Origin: Lingula anatina
Taxonomy: Eukaryota > Brachiopoda > Lingulata > Lingulida > Lingulidae
Direction: 5' to 3'
Assembly: GCF_001039355.2 (NCBI RefSeq)
Contig: NW_019775514.1
Coordinates: forward strand, 1 to 62,000
DNA: 62,000 nucleotides
This document shows, in pieces, positions 23,066 through 35,600 of this stretch (positions are counted from its first letter, which is position 1; the number at the start of each line of letters is the position of its first letter). The notes under the pieces were generated by a model. The model was not told the origin of the DNA. It searched no databases and saw only the letters and a list, made by a program, of their open reading frames with translations. Both the position numbers and the translations under genes were made by a program.

Positions 23066-24236
23066 AGTTGGGGGAAATTCAAATTTTTGGCGTATCTTGA
23101 ATGTTGTCTTTAACCACTTTCTCATTTTAAATGTTAAATTTTTGAGTCGAAAAATTCAACATTAATCAATTTGTGATACAAAACCCAGTATCCACAAAAA
23201 TTGGGCCTGTACTTTACTAAGACAAGTGGAAAATATTTTCTGGGAATGAATTTGTTCCAAGGAATTTAAAAACAATCTTGTACAAAACGTAGAACAAATT
23301 TCCAAAAGGCAAGTAAATTGGAATTGTTGGAAAAATCTTGTAAATATATTCTTTCAGAATGTCACTTCCATTTAATGTTCATTTTCTATCATTTACAAAA
23401 TACTGGGTATGTTTTTAAAGCTTTTAGACCATTTTCAGATTCAAATATTGTAGGAATTTGTCAATTGCAAAGACAATATATATTGATCATAGCATATCAA
23501 ATGTGAAAATGTCTAAATACTTATCACTGCTTATGACTAACTCATACAATCTTACTACTCCTTTCCACTTATTATTATAATATCTTAATCATCATCACAT
23601 AATATCAAAACAAACAACAAGTAATTACAAAGGTGTTTATTCAGTTTTAATATAATAAATGCATGGTTTGGCGTCGGATTCCTAGCCGTGAACTGATAGT
23701 TGCTTTCCAGAGCTTCTTGATGGGCTACTGAAATGAGAAAATAATGTATTCAATATTTGATTTAACGACCAGGCTTTAATGATATGATTTATGTGTGCAA
23801 CATCATAAACAGGGAGATGGCACTTGAACTTAAAAAGACATGCGTGTTTACTGGCCTGTTCGAAGTTCAGGTCCATTTAGCACAGAAAAAAGCTGGATTT
23901 CTGAATGAGAGATCTTGCAAAATACACCACATTTTTTTTTCATTTACGGTGGTTATAACTACTGTCGTTTATAAAATGTGTATATATGTATATGTTGGAT
24001 GGTACAATATTTATATTCTCTGTGCATCACGTGTTTGGGGGTAACGTTTGAATGATATATGCACGTATGGAGTATTTTAGAAAATTTTAGAAATGATATT
24101 AAATGAAACACAATTTGGGGGGGGGGGGCGCTATTTCAACAAAATTTGCTGTTTGCCGTGTTATGAATGGACAACTTACGTGTCAGCGGAGACGGCAGAG
24201 AAGTCGAGTAAATATGGATGAGCAATGTGACAGGCG

Positions 24237-24272
<36 letters not shown>

Positions 24273-24931
24273 CGTGCGTGTTGTATTATATAAAGCATAC
24301 ATACCTTACAAAGCGTTCTTCAGCCCAAACCTAATCTGAAATAAATAAAAACTTTTATAGCTAATAATAATAATAATAATCTATTTCTCAAAATTGCACC
24401 ACACAAAGGTCTCAGCACTGCTTTTAAACATTCTGTATAAAATCTAAAATAATTCAAAAAATTGTTGCTTAAGTTGATGTCCACGTAGATGGGACAAACA
24501 TATCCTTGGAACAGAAACTCAAAACAGTGGCAAGCAATTATTATCTCTATTAGTCAGTGTTGCTCGTGGCTATGCTTAATTTTAGATTAAATAACGTTTG
24601 GAATTAAGTAAAAGTGTTTTTCTTGTCACAAAAATGTTCACACAGAGCCAAATAAGTGCAGAACTAAAGACCAAGTTTTTCGATGAAATACGGGTATTTT
24701 TCTCTTGGTAATACACGTCTCTACCTCCATCTCTCGATTTCTCTCTACAGTATGTCAAATAATACACTGCCACCCTCTCGTGAAATATGCATTGATATAA
24801 AACACATATCACTCGTGTTGACAGTGTTTTATCCCACACGTAATATAACAAGGCCTCGTGTTATAAATAAATTGTATTCAATAACTATACTAAGATAGTT
24901 GTAGAAATTGTCATACTTACAAAACGTGTTT
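23066..24931. other. No gene; microsatellites
   Basis: It contains a poly-G run (24117-24128), a (GT)n tract running into CGTG repeats (24238-24280) and an (ATA)n tract (24365-24380). No coding or splice signals were convincing. Confidence 0.5.
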
Positions 24932-25081
24932 GCAGCAATGCTTCTCCGCCGTATAAAAGTTCGACAGCACCTTGCACGTATATCGTTGCGAGTTTACCCA
25001 ACGGAGTCCAGCTGCCAAGTGACCGTGCTTGAAGACAGCTCGGACTACACTGAGCGTCTTATTGTTATGCAAATTACAGCA
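24932..25081 (+). CDS. Possible internal exon, unidentified
   Basis: After an acceptor-like GTTTGCAG, a stretch open in the plus frame reads MLLRRIKVRQHLARISLRVY, then VTVLEDSSDYTERLIVMQIT, and ends at a donor-like GCAG/GTATGG. Its GC content is clearly above the AT-rich surroundings, which favours coding. No neighbouring exons were found and the family is unknown. Confidence 0.25.
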
Positions 25082-25204
25082 GGTATGGTTCATTTAAGGT
25101 GTGACGTTGTGACTGACACTGTTCACGTGATATGACAGAAGATATGACTGGATGTATTCTTGTTGTTGATTTACACTGCTTTATTCTAGAAAAAATACAC
25201 GTGT

Positions 25205-25440
25205 CAGGGGCGAATCCAGGATTTTTTGAATGGGAGGGGGGGGGGGGGATGTCCGCGGATGCAAAGCCGCACAAACCCCCCCCCCCCCCCCCCCAATAAC
25301 ACCCCTTACCCTTAAATTANTTGGGGGGGGGGGGGGGGGGGGGGATGTCCGCGGATGCAAAGCCGACAAACCCCTCCCCCCCCCACCACCCCCCCACTTG
25401 GCGTTGGGTTCGGGGCCCACTGAAGGGCCCCGAATTTTTT
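25205..25440. repeat. CAGGGGCGAATCC-type element with poly-G/C, broken at an N
   Basis: The left end CAGGGGCGAATCCAGGA resembles the terminal repeat of the element at 60717-61011. The motif GATGTCCGCGGATGCAAAGC, flanked by poly-G and poly-C, appears at about 25249 and again at 25346, on either side of a single N (25320). This suggests the same locus was represented twice at a contig join. Confidence 0.5.
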
Positions 25441-25521
25441 TTGGTAGTTTAGAGGGCAAATGATGCCATTTGATACAGTTTAGAACTCTGATTCAACTAG
25501 AAAAGCACTCCGAGAGCGCAG

Positions 25522-25719
25522 ACCTCCGCCAAGGCAGCGATTTATTATTATTATTATAATTGATTATTGATCCGGATCACCACCAAAAACTAATCATCTC
25601 TTCCTTGGCCCGCTTCTGACAGTTCCTGAAAATTTCATCAAAATCGGTCAATAATTTTATGTAAAAGTTATGTTGATGACAGACAAACAGTGGTGAAAGA
25701 TAACCTCCTTGGCCGAGGT
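25522..25719. mobile_element. Short interspersed inverted-repeat element
   Basis: ACCTCCGCCAAGG at 25522-25534 is matched by its near-perfect inverse CCTTGGCCGAGGT at 25707-25719. Inside are GATCCGGATCACCACC, TTCCTTGGCCC and AAATTTCATCAAAATCGGTC, a block I associate with a dispersed repeat found in many animal genomes. It is 198 bp and non-coding. The class (SINE/RTE tail or MITE) is not settled. Confidence 0.5.
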
Positions 25720-26895
25720 GAAAATGCGGGCTTTAGCGAATACCTCGACCCGCCAACATGTAAAACGTCACATTCGGGGCAAAGTAAATACACTTTTGGT
25801 GACTATTGGCTTGATGATGACGATGATCCAAACTTCATTTTTTGGATATAATGTCTTATGTGATGATTTGAGGTATTCCTTTAAGCCCAAAGTTTTTTTC
25901 CAATTTAAACTTTACCAAAGCAAAGAGGTCCACTTTTTCAGAAAATACCATCCCCTTTGAAATGGGTCCGTCTAATTATTATAACGTCCACAAACGATCA
26001 CAAGCGTCCACGTTCTCTGTTAAGTTATCGTTCAGTAGATAGTGATTTCCCAAACATTTTATGCTTGTGGAAGCCAGTGGTCCTTTGTGGATGTTAATAA
26101 AACAGACCGCTTTAAAATTGTTGGCTATGGGTCTGTTTTTATCACCCAAATTTATTTCACCAGCTTCACGTACAGGTGTATCAGTACATGGATTTATGAA
26201 ATTAAAGACAAGTAAAATAATTGGAACTTGTCTCCTTGGAAATCGGGGAGACACATGTATATTTTTATTCATATATTTATTTAATAATTCCACACCTTAA
26301 TGTGGATTTAACAAATATTTTAAAAATGTATAATTTTCCAATGAGAAAATAAATTGATACACTTCATAGGTAATGTTCTTAACTTCGCGACGAGTTATAA
26401 TTCAATCTACAGATTAGCATGCTTTATGCTGTATTTGCAACACTTTTGAAAACGGTATAATTCTCTAAAGCCATTACCAAGCCTACTAGTACACTTTGAC
26501 CCCTTGCTAAACTTAAAGCAGCAAGTTATATTCTGCTCTGATATGATTTAGATAAGATGTAAATAAACCTTTCTTTCTACCTTTTTTCAATCCTTTTCAT
26601 TTACTCTGAAGTTACAAATAAAAATCTTTAAAAATGCTATTTCAACTTGGCATGATCTGTGCTCCATGAAGTAAACAATTCAACAAATGTTTAACAATGT
26701 GAAAAAATAATTCGACTGAAAATGTAATATGTAAAAGTATTCCTCTGGTGATAGTACACGCCATTAGTAAAAAAAAACCCAATAATTCAAGAGATCTGAA
26801 TGATAAATCTTCCAATTCCAATAGGATCTTAAAAGTTAGTGAACCTTAATGAAGGTCGAATTTGAATCTTGAAAAAAGACTGGACGAGATCTATT
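25720..26895. other. 3' flank of AIFM1-like gene
   Basis: No coding signal. On the minus strand this is downstream of the AIFM1-like stop at 26896. Two AATAAA motifs on the minus strand (26269-26264 and 26281-26276) could serve as polyadenylation signals, giving a 3' UTR of about 0.6 kb. Confidence 0.4.
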
Positions 26896-29573
26896 CTATT
26901 TCTTTTCTTGAGATTTCTGTTCATTCTTTGTATCTTTTGTGGTTTCCTCTGAGTTCTTTGCTTTTAAATTCCAAGTGTCCTCTAGAGTTCTGAACCTGAC
27001 AGCTACTTCTGCCAAACTTGTCTCATCGTACTCTTTGCGCTCCCTGATCACCTACAAAATTAAAGAAAAAAATGAATAATCGAATGCATGAGACATATGC
27101 TATCATGTCAGAAGTGGTAAAATGTAATTTAAAATCAAACCTTATTTTTCTGCAAAGTTGTACTTTCAATCAAAACTCTAACTTAGTAACTCACATTTCA
27201 TGGCTTTAGGGGAAAAATTACATTAGGTCCATTTTAAAATCACTCTGGTATTTTTTTCTAGTCAATTAATGGGGTTTTCACCCAAACAGTGTTACCATAT
27301 TAAGTGGTTGGAAATTACACTCACTGTTCTTATTATCTTTATCAAAAAATACTTAAGGCAGCAAATGGTCAAACAACCTGGATATTCAAGTATTTCATTT
27401 ATAAGAACCTCACTGGTTATGTAAAAAACAACTTGGATTTTTAAGGAAGATCATGAACATATTTCCCAAATTTTTCGTAGAGCATTTGTGGTGCTTTTAC
27501 TGCACAGAATAACGTAAAATGATTTTTTGTCCAGTTTAATTAAGTTAGGGTTAAAAAAAACTTTTTATAGTATTTTTTTTTCCTCACTTCACCTCAGAAC
27601 CAAATTACTCACTTTCTCTGCTTCAGCCATATGACTTTCAGATGACATGTTCCATGATAAAACCCCGACGATTCTCTTGCCTTTCATGTAAAGCACCACT
27701 CCTTTTCCACCATTCAAGTAATTCCCTGCAGGTGGCTCACTCTGGTGAAAAAAAGGTAAAATTTTGCTAAGATGGCACCTACAGCAATTGTGAGAAATTC
27801 ATTAACATTTACAAAGTCCAACATGAAAGTACAAACTATTTGGTACAGTATCTGATTATCAATATAGTAAAAGTAAAAATAAACCAACCTTCAAATGTTA
27901 CGTGTACCTTATTCACTATGCAAATTTTCTTTAAAATTATAAACTATTTGACTTGAAACTCGAAAGAGTTTTGTAAATAATAATTTTGATTTACCTGATC
28001 ATCATTTGGAAATGGAAACGTAAAAGTATTCAACTTTGAGCTGACCAATCCTATACCCTGACAACCAAACTTTGGACCAAGATCAGTCCTGAATTGATAT
28101 TAAAACAAAGATTAGAAGAAAACAGTATGAGTCAAGCAATGAAATTCAGGGTGTTTATACAAGTTATTGGACTACACTGTATGATTGTTAACATGTGACC
28201 AGCACTTTAAGGACCTATTTCAATTAGTAGTGATAAACAAAAACAAATAATTAAAAATGCAGTATTTCAACAGTTTCAAATTCATCCCACGTCTAAAAAA
28301 CTTGAAATAAATGTTCATAGTAGTAAGATTTAAAAAAATGCACTAATTGGTAAACTGACCAATGAGAATTATAACTTTAATAACTGACAATCAATGAAAA
28401 CAATTTATTCCACTACATAACTCATTGGCACAATCATGTNAAAAGTGCACGGCGACGGCGACGACAGCGACGACGGCGACGACAGACGCAGATGATGGCT
28501 ATATGTACAGACACATCTGTGTCTGTACATAAAAAGAAAAAAAAAAACGTAGGCAAAATGGAAACTGTGTCAATAGAGACTAAACATAACATGTTCTTAC
28601 CACCAATATGCCTGTTTTTTGTAAGAATCTTTCTTCCCTGTCATGTTGTTTCCTGCTATGTTCCCTGAGATAACAGCCTGCACCACGTGTTCCACTCTCC
28701 TACGTCCCAGCTTGGGATCATAGTAACATGCAGCATCTCCTGCCTATAAATAAGTGACTGTTCGTAATAGAACGGTAATGACTCTTTTTCAATTGTGAAT
28801 TTTACCAATCTGTTTTTTTTTAAGTCGTTTTTCCTTAAAATTAGCACATTCCTATTGAGTGGTTGCTACAAAATAAAAAAATCAAGACTAGTACTCTAGA
28901 GTTCTATGCAGAAAAAGCATCAGAAATGCTCTACATAAATATAATTTTTGGAATTATAAAATTATGTATCTGAAAATTTGACAATTATTGCCCAGCAAAA
29001 AGAGTAATTACCAATATGTCTTCTCCGTGTGTGTGTGCATGCGCGCGCTTGTGAACATGTGTAAATATGTGTCAGAGGGGAGAACTGAACTGTCCCTTGA
29101 CTAAGTATCTTATTCACAAATCAAAAGGGAACTCTGTCACAGAAATGCCTTCACACCAAAACAAGCTAGGAAAAAGTACTAATACTAGTAAGACATTTTT
29201 AATTTGAATGGTATTTGCCATTATCAAAACTGTTATCACACAGATAGCCAGTGTGGCCAAAACCCAAACTCTAGCCCCAGAAAGACCTGGATGACCATAA
29301 ACTTTCCTCAATTCAGATGATGTATTTTGTATGGATACATTTATGAAATGAGCTTAAAATTTTATCTTACCACATACAAGTTTGACCTTGCTTCCATCTC
29401 TGTGTTGACCATGAAGCCTCCTCGTATGGGGTCCACTTCTAGTTCTGCACTCTCCGCCAGCTCCACGTTAGGCTGGATACCTACTGCTACCACCACGTGA
29501 TCCACTAACACCTGATATATATATATAAAGAGAGATGCTATCTACTAGTATGTGATACATGTACATACACTTT

Positions 29574-29628
<55 letters not shown>

Positions 29629-32600
29629 GCATGTGCATGTTTCACATACTAGTATATAGCATCTGCACTCTTAAAAATGATGCATCTTTACAACATCATT
29701 GGCAATATAATAGTCAATGCAGTTCTCATGTCTGGTTATAGTTACTAAAAAAAGCTGAAACATTGTTACAATTCATAGTGCAAAACACATAAAATTGCTT
29801 AGTCAACTACAACAACTGCTTTCAAACTTGAAAGAAAATTGCTGAACAAAGAAAGTAGTAAAGATAAATGATCGATGATGTACATCCCCAAGGTATCAGG
29901 TTCTAACCTCATGAATGAAATTTTATGATGAATTGATGATATCAATTAGAAAACATTTTTGATGAACTGAATAATTACCTTTTCGTCATTGCCCAGTTGT
30001 AGCACAACCTTGTTCTCTTTCTTGTCGTACTGTACACCAGTAACAGTGCAAGATGGCCGCACTTCAACACCCTCTGTATTGGAAAATAGACACAAATCAT
30101 CATTTACGTGGGTCAAATTTACTTCAGAGAGAGATGAAGTCATGCTATGAGGCATCATGGACTGCCTGGGGATGACACTGAAGGCTGGTTTTAAAAATGG
30201 TGACAGAGGATAAGGTAGAAAGAGAATGACAATGTTCGACCACTGGCGCAAGAAAAAAGAAAACGGTTGGAACGGAAAGTTATGGTGAGATCAAACAAAG
30301 GGCTGAAGATCAAGATGGATGGTGTGTGGGACCCTTATTATCCTGCCTCGCGAAAGACAACCAAGAAGAAGAAGAAGAGCTCATAGAAATGTTAAACATC
30401 ATCATAACAGATTGTAAGTGAATTTGGAACAACATGAAGCGTGTATATATATTTTAGTCCAATTGTCAATCAATTTCAAGAATGACAACATACTATAAAC
30501 ATATTAACACATATTTGGGTATTTGGTATTAAAGATGTATATATTAGCTAAGCCCATTATCTTAAAGTTTATTATAAACATTATCATTATATTTTATAAT
30601 ATTTAATATTATTACATTTAAGACTGAAATCTAAACTTCAGTATTATGTTTATGAAGATGACCATAAACTTACCACTGGTCACAAGGTCAATACAGTGTT
30701 TACTCATTTCTTCAGGAAGGAGTCCTCCAAAGTGACCTTATAAAAAAATTAAATTAATATGACTTAATGTGTGATTTTAAGTCCACAAAGTGAACCAAAT
30801 AACCATAAATCCCAAACTTGTTGAATCTCCATGGGTAATTCTCCTATGCTGCTATAACTTCTAATTAAATGATTTAAATGATATGGTTGTTAAAACCTGG
30901 CTATACCCAGTGAATATTTTATTTATGCATATGTCATAAAGTCGCCTATGGTCATTAAAGGCAACTTCCACACACACTAAAAAAAGCTGTTACCCATCAG
31001 CAGTATATATTTTTAATGAGCAAAATGAATTTTAATTATTCTATTGTATTTTATTTTATCGCCAGATCATATAAATTGTCATTTATACTTTTATGTATAA
31101 ATATGACAATAAATTATTATTATTATTATTATTTTTTTAAGCAAGGAGATACCAAACAGTATTTGCATGATCTTTGGTATGAAATGGTCAGGGATCAAAC
31201 TCACCAAATCTACTCCCAAAACTTACCTTCTTCCATCAGCAATTGCACCACCTTGCAGCCACTACTTTTCCCTGTAAACCACAAATTCTGTATATTAAAT
31301 AATAAGTACAACTAGAGGATCAGACTTACTGATCCACAGACTAAATATGGCTGACCCACCATAAAAGGTAGCCACTTAATTCACGATGGTCTCCCCGCCT
31401 TGAAACAGGCCATAAAACAGATTAAATCTTAGCTCCGAGGTTTAATTGCTACGTCCCTGCAGGGACAACATGAGTGGAGGATGGGAAACCATCAGGAGAT
31501 TATAAGCGGCTACCTTTTATGTGGGGTTGGTCATATTTAGTCCGCAGATCATATGTTCTGAATGCGCTCTAAAAGTGTCAGATGTCCTTTTTAAAATTTT
31601 ACTTTTTAGAGGTCAATAAGTATGATCTATCCACATGTGAGATAAAGAACTTTTTTTTTTGATTCATGGGAAAACAGTTTTGTCACAGTTCACATGGTCA
31701 TATTGTTGATAATCAAAACATTACCACTGAATGTACATAAGCAATCTCAATATAAAAAAATACCCTCAAACATCTGCTTAAACTTAAATGATGTACATGC
31801 ATGAGCAGAAACTGTGTCAGTACTTACCCCTATTCCCAAGGCCACAAGCTAATTCAGTTCCCAGAAAGCCACCGCCTATTACTGCAACTGATTTTGCTGT
31901 CCTTGAAATATGGTCTAGACGGAAAAAATCATCAACCTACAACAAAAGATTAATTAGGTTAAAAAAAACATCGGAGTCATTATAAAGTAGATATTCTGCA
32001 GCAGTCACGATAAGATGATCTAGACAAAAGTTTCTTGATGAAATACTGAAAATACTGAAAGCAGCAGTCAAAGGATGCCACAAATACCACTAACAGAAAC
32101 CTACAGAAAATTCATGTGTTTTAATTGGGAAAAGCAGCAAAAATCTCTGCTGCAGTTAATTTTTTATATTAAAATTAAGTATATATATGTATGTATAGAC
32201 TTGTATAAATGCATGCCAATGTACTGGTACATGTATGTGCACATGTATATGTGCCAATTTGTGTTTCTTAATTAATAATGTACTCACAGTTCTAAACACG
32301 GAGGTTTTATTTTTAACCTCTTCTTCTGCTCCTTCAAAGTATGCTGGCATCTTTGGTGTACCTCCTGAAGTCAAAAAGATATTTTGAGTACCATCACCTT
32401 AAATCTTCAATAAATGTATCTTTTATAAACTAGGAAGAATTTATGTTAGAAGGGCTTACTAATAATGGTGTCAACATTTAGGGACCATTCCCAGACCCTA
32501 TCGTACAAACTGTGGATTGATCTATCTCCAAGGGGATTCTAAATTGCAATCAATTTTAGCAGCTTAGATGTCTGCATGCCACGTCTACTGAAGCTGCTAG

Positions 32601-35600
32601 GGGTAATTAATTATCATTTACCTATAATATCAAAATCTGTTGAAAGATAATTTTATTTGTTCATTAATGTAATGCTACAATGTATACATTATCTACCTGT
32701 ACATTATGTACTTGTATACAATAAATATAATGCTCAAACACCTCATTTTTGTGTCTCACCTGTGGCAATAAGGCATTTGTCATAAGCAATTTCTGTCCCA
32801 TCCTGCAGAGACACTTTCTGGTTCTCCACGTCTATACTGGTTACCTGTGGTTTTATAGAAGACACTGGTTAAAAAGGACATATCTTAATCACTTAATCAC
32901 TTATGTTAAGACAGATATTTGATAGTTTAAAGTTGTCAGTGTATAAGAATATTTCAAGGAAATTTTCAGTTAGAAACTTGAAACGTCTTTGACTTTTATG
33001 ACATGAGCTTTAACCTTAGCACTCCTGATTTGACGATGTAATATGTTAGTTGAGATTGTTTTGTATTGCTATATAAGATTTCTATATAAGTAAAGTACAG
33101 TCCAGTGCAAGTTTGAATCTCTTCCTGTAAAGCTGCGTGATCTGCTCCATTTGGTAGCTTATATTTAAAACTGTCCATTGTATAACTTGCTCTGATTGGT
33201 GAATGTGAACTAGCTGAACTTGTATACAAGGGCTTACTAGGAATAGATTGTTCTCTTTTATAGGCTGTTAAATGCTGAAAGCTCTCTAGTAATTAAGTTC
33301 TCTGTGTTATTTTTATAAGGCGCTTGGCCACAGCAGCCAAACACTGACCATATGATTACCTTTTGTCCAATGGCTACTTTCACTCCAGGTTCATCGGACG
33401 TGATGTCCTTGAAGGCCTCCATGGGGATAAATTCAAGACTGCAATTATCAAAAATATGTATGGCCGTATTCAGAACAGTGGACTAACTAGTCTGCGGGTC
33501 AAATATGGCCGACCTACTTGAACACTATCCACAGGGAACCCATTCAGTGTCTATTAGCAGGTTAGATGGCAGGCTTCTTAGTGGGTTGCCATATATGACC
33601 CTCGGACTAGTAAGTCCACTGTTCTGAATGTGGCCTATAATACTTAAAAAGAAAAAGAAAACAGAAGTGGTACATGTATTGTATATAATTCTAGACATTT
33701 TTCTTTCTGTTGGTTCACCTTTCATCAAATCATAGTTTCATATTTTTCAGCAGAGAGCAATGAAGACAAAGTTATTCTTACATATAAAAATAACTTATAA
33801 ATAATTGACATTTTTACATATAATAAACTACAAAAAAAAAAGAAAAAAAATCCATGCCCATACAGTATGCTGCTAGCCAAATCAACTGCTCATGCACTTA
33901 CTGATTCATTTTCCCCTTGTTGTTTTGCCATAGCAGTTCCTTTGCATTGTCTTGTTCTGTGTAGTACCACATGTCTTTGGAGAGAGGGGGGCGCCTGTAT
34001 GGTTGAATTGTCTCATCACAAATCATCAGTACCTGTAAATCAAAACAGAAAAGCTGTCAAATGCATATCACTGCTGAGGTAGCGCCAGCAAATTTTTTAG
34101 CTTAGCCAAATCACTACTTTTTCATCACCTTTTCCACCATATATGCTTTGAATGTTGACTAAAACAATATAACCAACCCTATTTTGTTTAGCCAATCTAT
34201 GTCAGTTTTAGCATTTGGCTAAAATGGCGAGTGTTAGCACTACCCCACATATGTGGATATGCATGTGCAATTGGATGTGTACAGAATGCCAGTGCATGTG
34301 AAGGTGAGTGGGCACATTCATATAAAGTACATATTTGTGCAAGTACAACTGTAATCAAGTAAATCACAATTTGTCATAATTCCCATTGTTTATAAAAGAT
34401 AACTCATTTGAAGAACCTTAATACAACTAACCTAGTAACCATAAAACAGAAACTCATGCAGTTGTTCATTTTTTCTACCATTTTTGACTGACAAATTTAA
34501 AATAAAAAAAATTAACTTTAGCTCTACCTCAGCTTTGGGGTCATTTTTAGTGATGGTATTAGCTGCTGACATGGATGCCAAACCTCCCCCAATCAGCAAG
34601 TGTTGAACTTTCTTCGGGATGCTCGCCGAAGGTGTAACAGGTACAGCTGTGAGAATAATTAAAGAATAAGATCAACATCAATTTTTAAATGTAATTATGT
34701 AGCAATATTGAATCAAAACCCCCTTTACACTGGAAGGCGTCCTTTCTGCGTCCTTTGTGCCACCATGAAACTGGCATCGCTGTGGTCGTAGAAAGGAGAC
34801 ACAGGCATCGCTTTGGTTGCAGAATGAATCAGCCAGTTATCAGCACGTTTTTTACTCTCAAACAGGGCCATACTACAGACAAAGAAAGGATGCCGTCCAG
34901 TGTAAAGGGGGCTGGGCATGGACATGACTGGGCATGAATACAAAATCATTATGTAATAACGTACATCTACAATTTTAAAAATCAAATCCCCACTTTTCAG
35001 CCACGCTATAAAATGTAAGTTTTGATCAAATATCTGTATGTCTGATAAAGATCAAACTTTTTAAAGTGCCATTTAAATAGTCCCCCAATTCCTAATAATC
35101 AAAATTTCACTCTTAATTGATCCAAAAACACACAAAAAATGAAATTATCATGGCTGAAGTCTAACTGAAAGAATTTTGCAATTCTGAACCATAATATGTA
35201 ATGGTTATTCAGCATGTAGTGATCATACTGAGAAAAAAAGACAAGTATCTTACGTGTTCTTTTATATTCTGTTTTATCTTCTGGCAGTATTAGAAGAGAT
35301 GACACAGATTTCCCACTCTTCCATCTGTATACCTACAACAATTACACAATTGAGCAAAAATGTTCATCAGCTTGGTAGTTGGATCTTCAACACAAGGTGA
35401 AAAATGTTCATATCGTTAGTTTACTGCCAACCTGACATTTATCAGAGGGTCCTGTCTGCTATACAACCTGGCAGTCAGTGAGTGTCAACACCATCTGCTC
35501 ACATCAGTCTGATGAAGGCCTGCATCCAGGTTGACCCTAAGCTAACGATATGAAAGTTTATTTGGCTTGTGTTTGATTATTTTCATTGTTTGGTCTACAG

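Noticed and set aside
21911-23066. Repeat-protein frames on the minus strand (MEQNELAQP..., NLSPLK...)
   Set aside because: They follow from the GGGGTGACAGG minisatellite, lack start or splice context and are interrupted.
25181-25463. Proline/glycine-rich frames
   Set aside because: Produced by poly-G and poly-C runs around an assembly join.
35500-35575. CTGATGA...GAAA as a hammerhead ribozyme core
   Set aside because: No stem II can be formed between the two motifs and no stem III with a cleavage site follows; the motifs occur by chance in a small inverted-repeat element.
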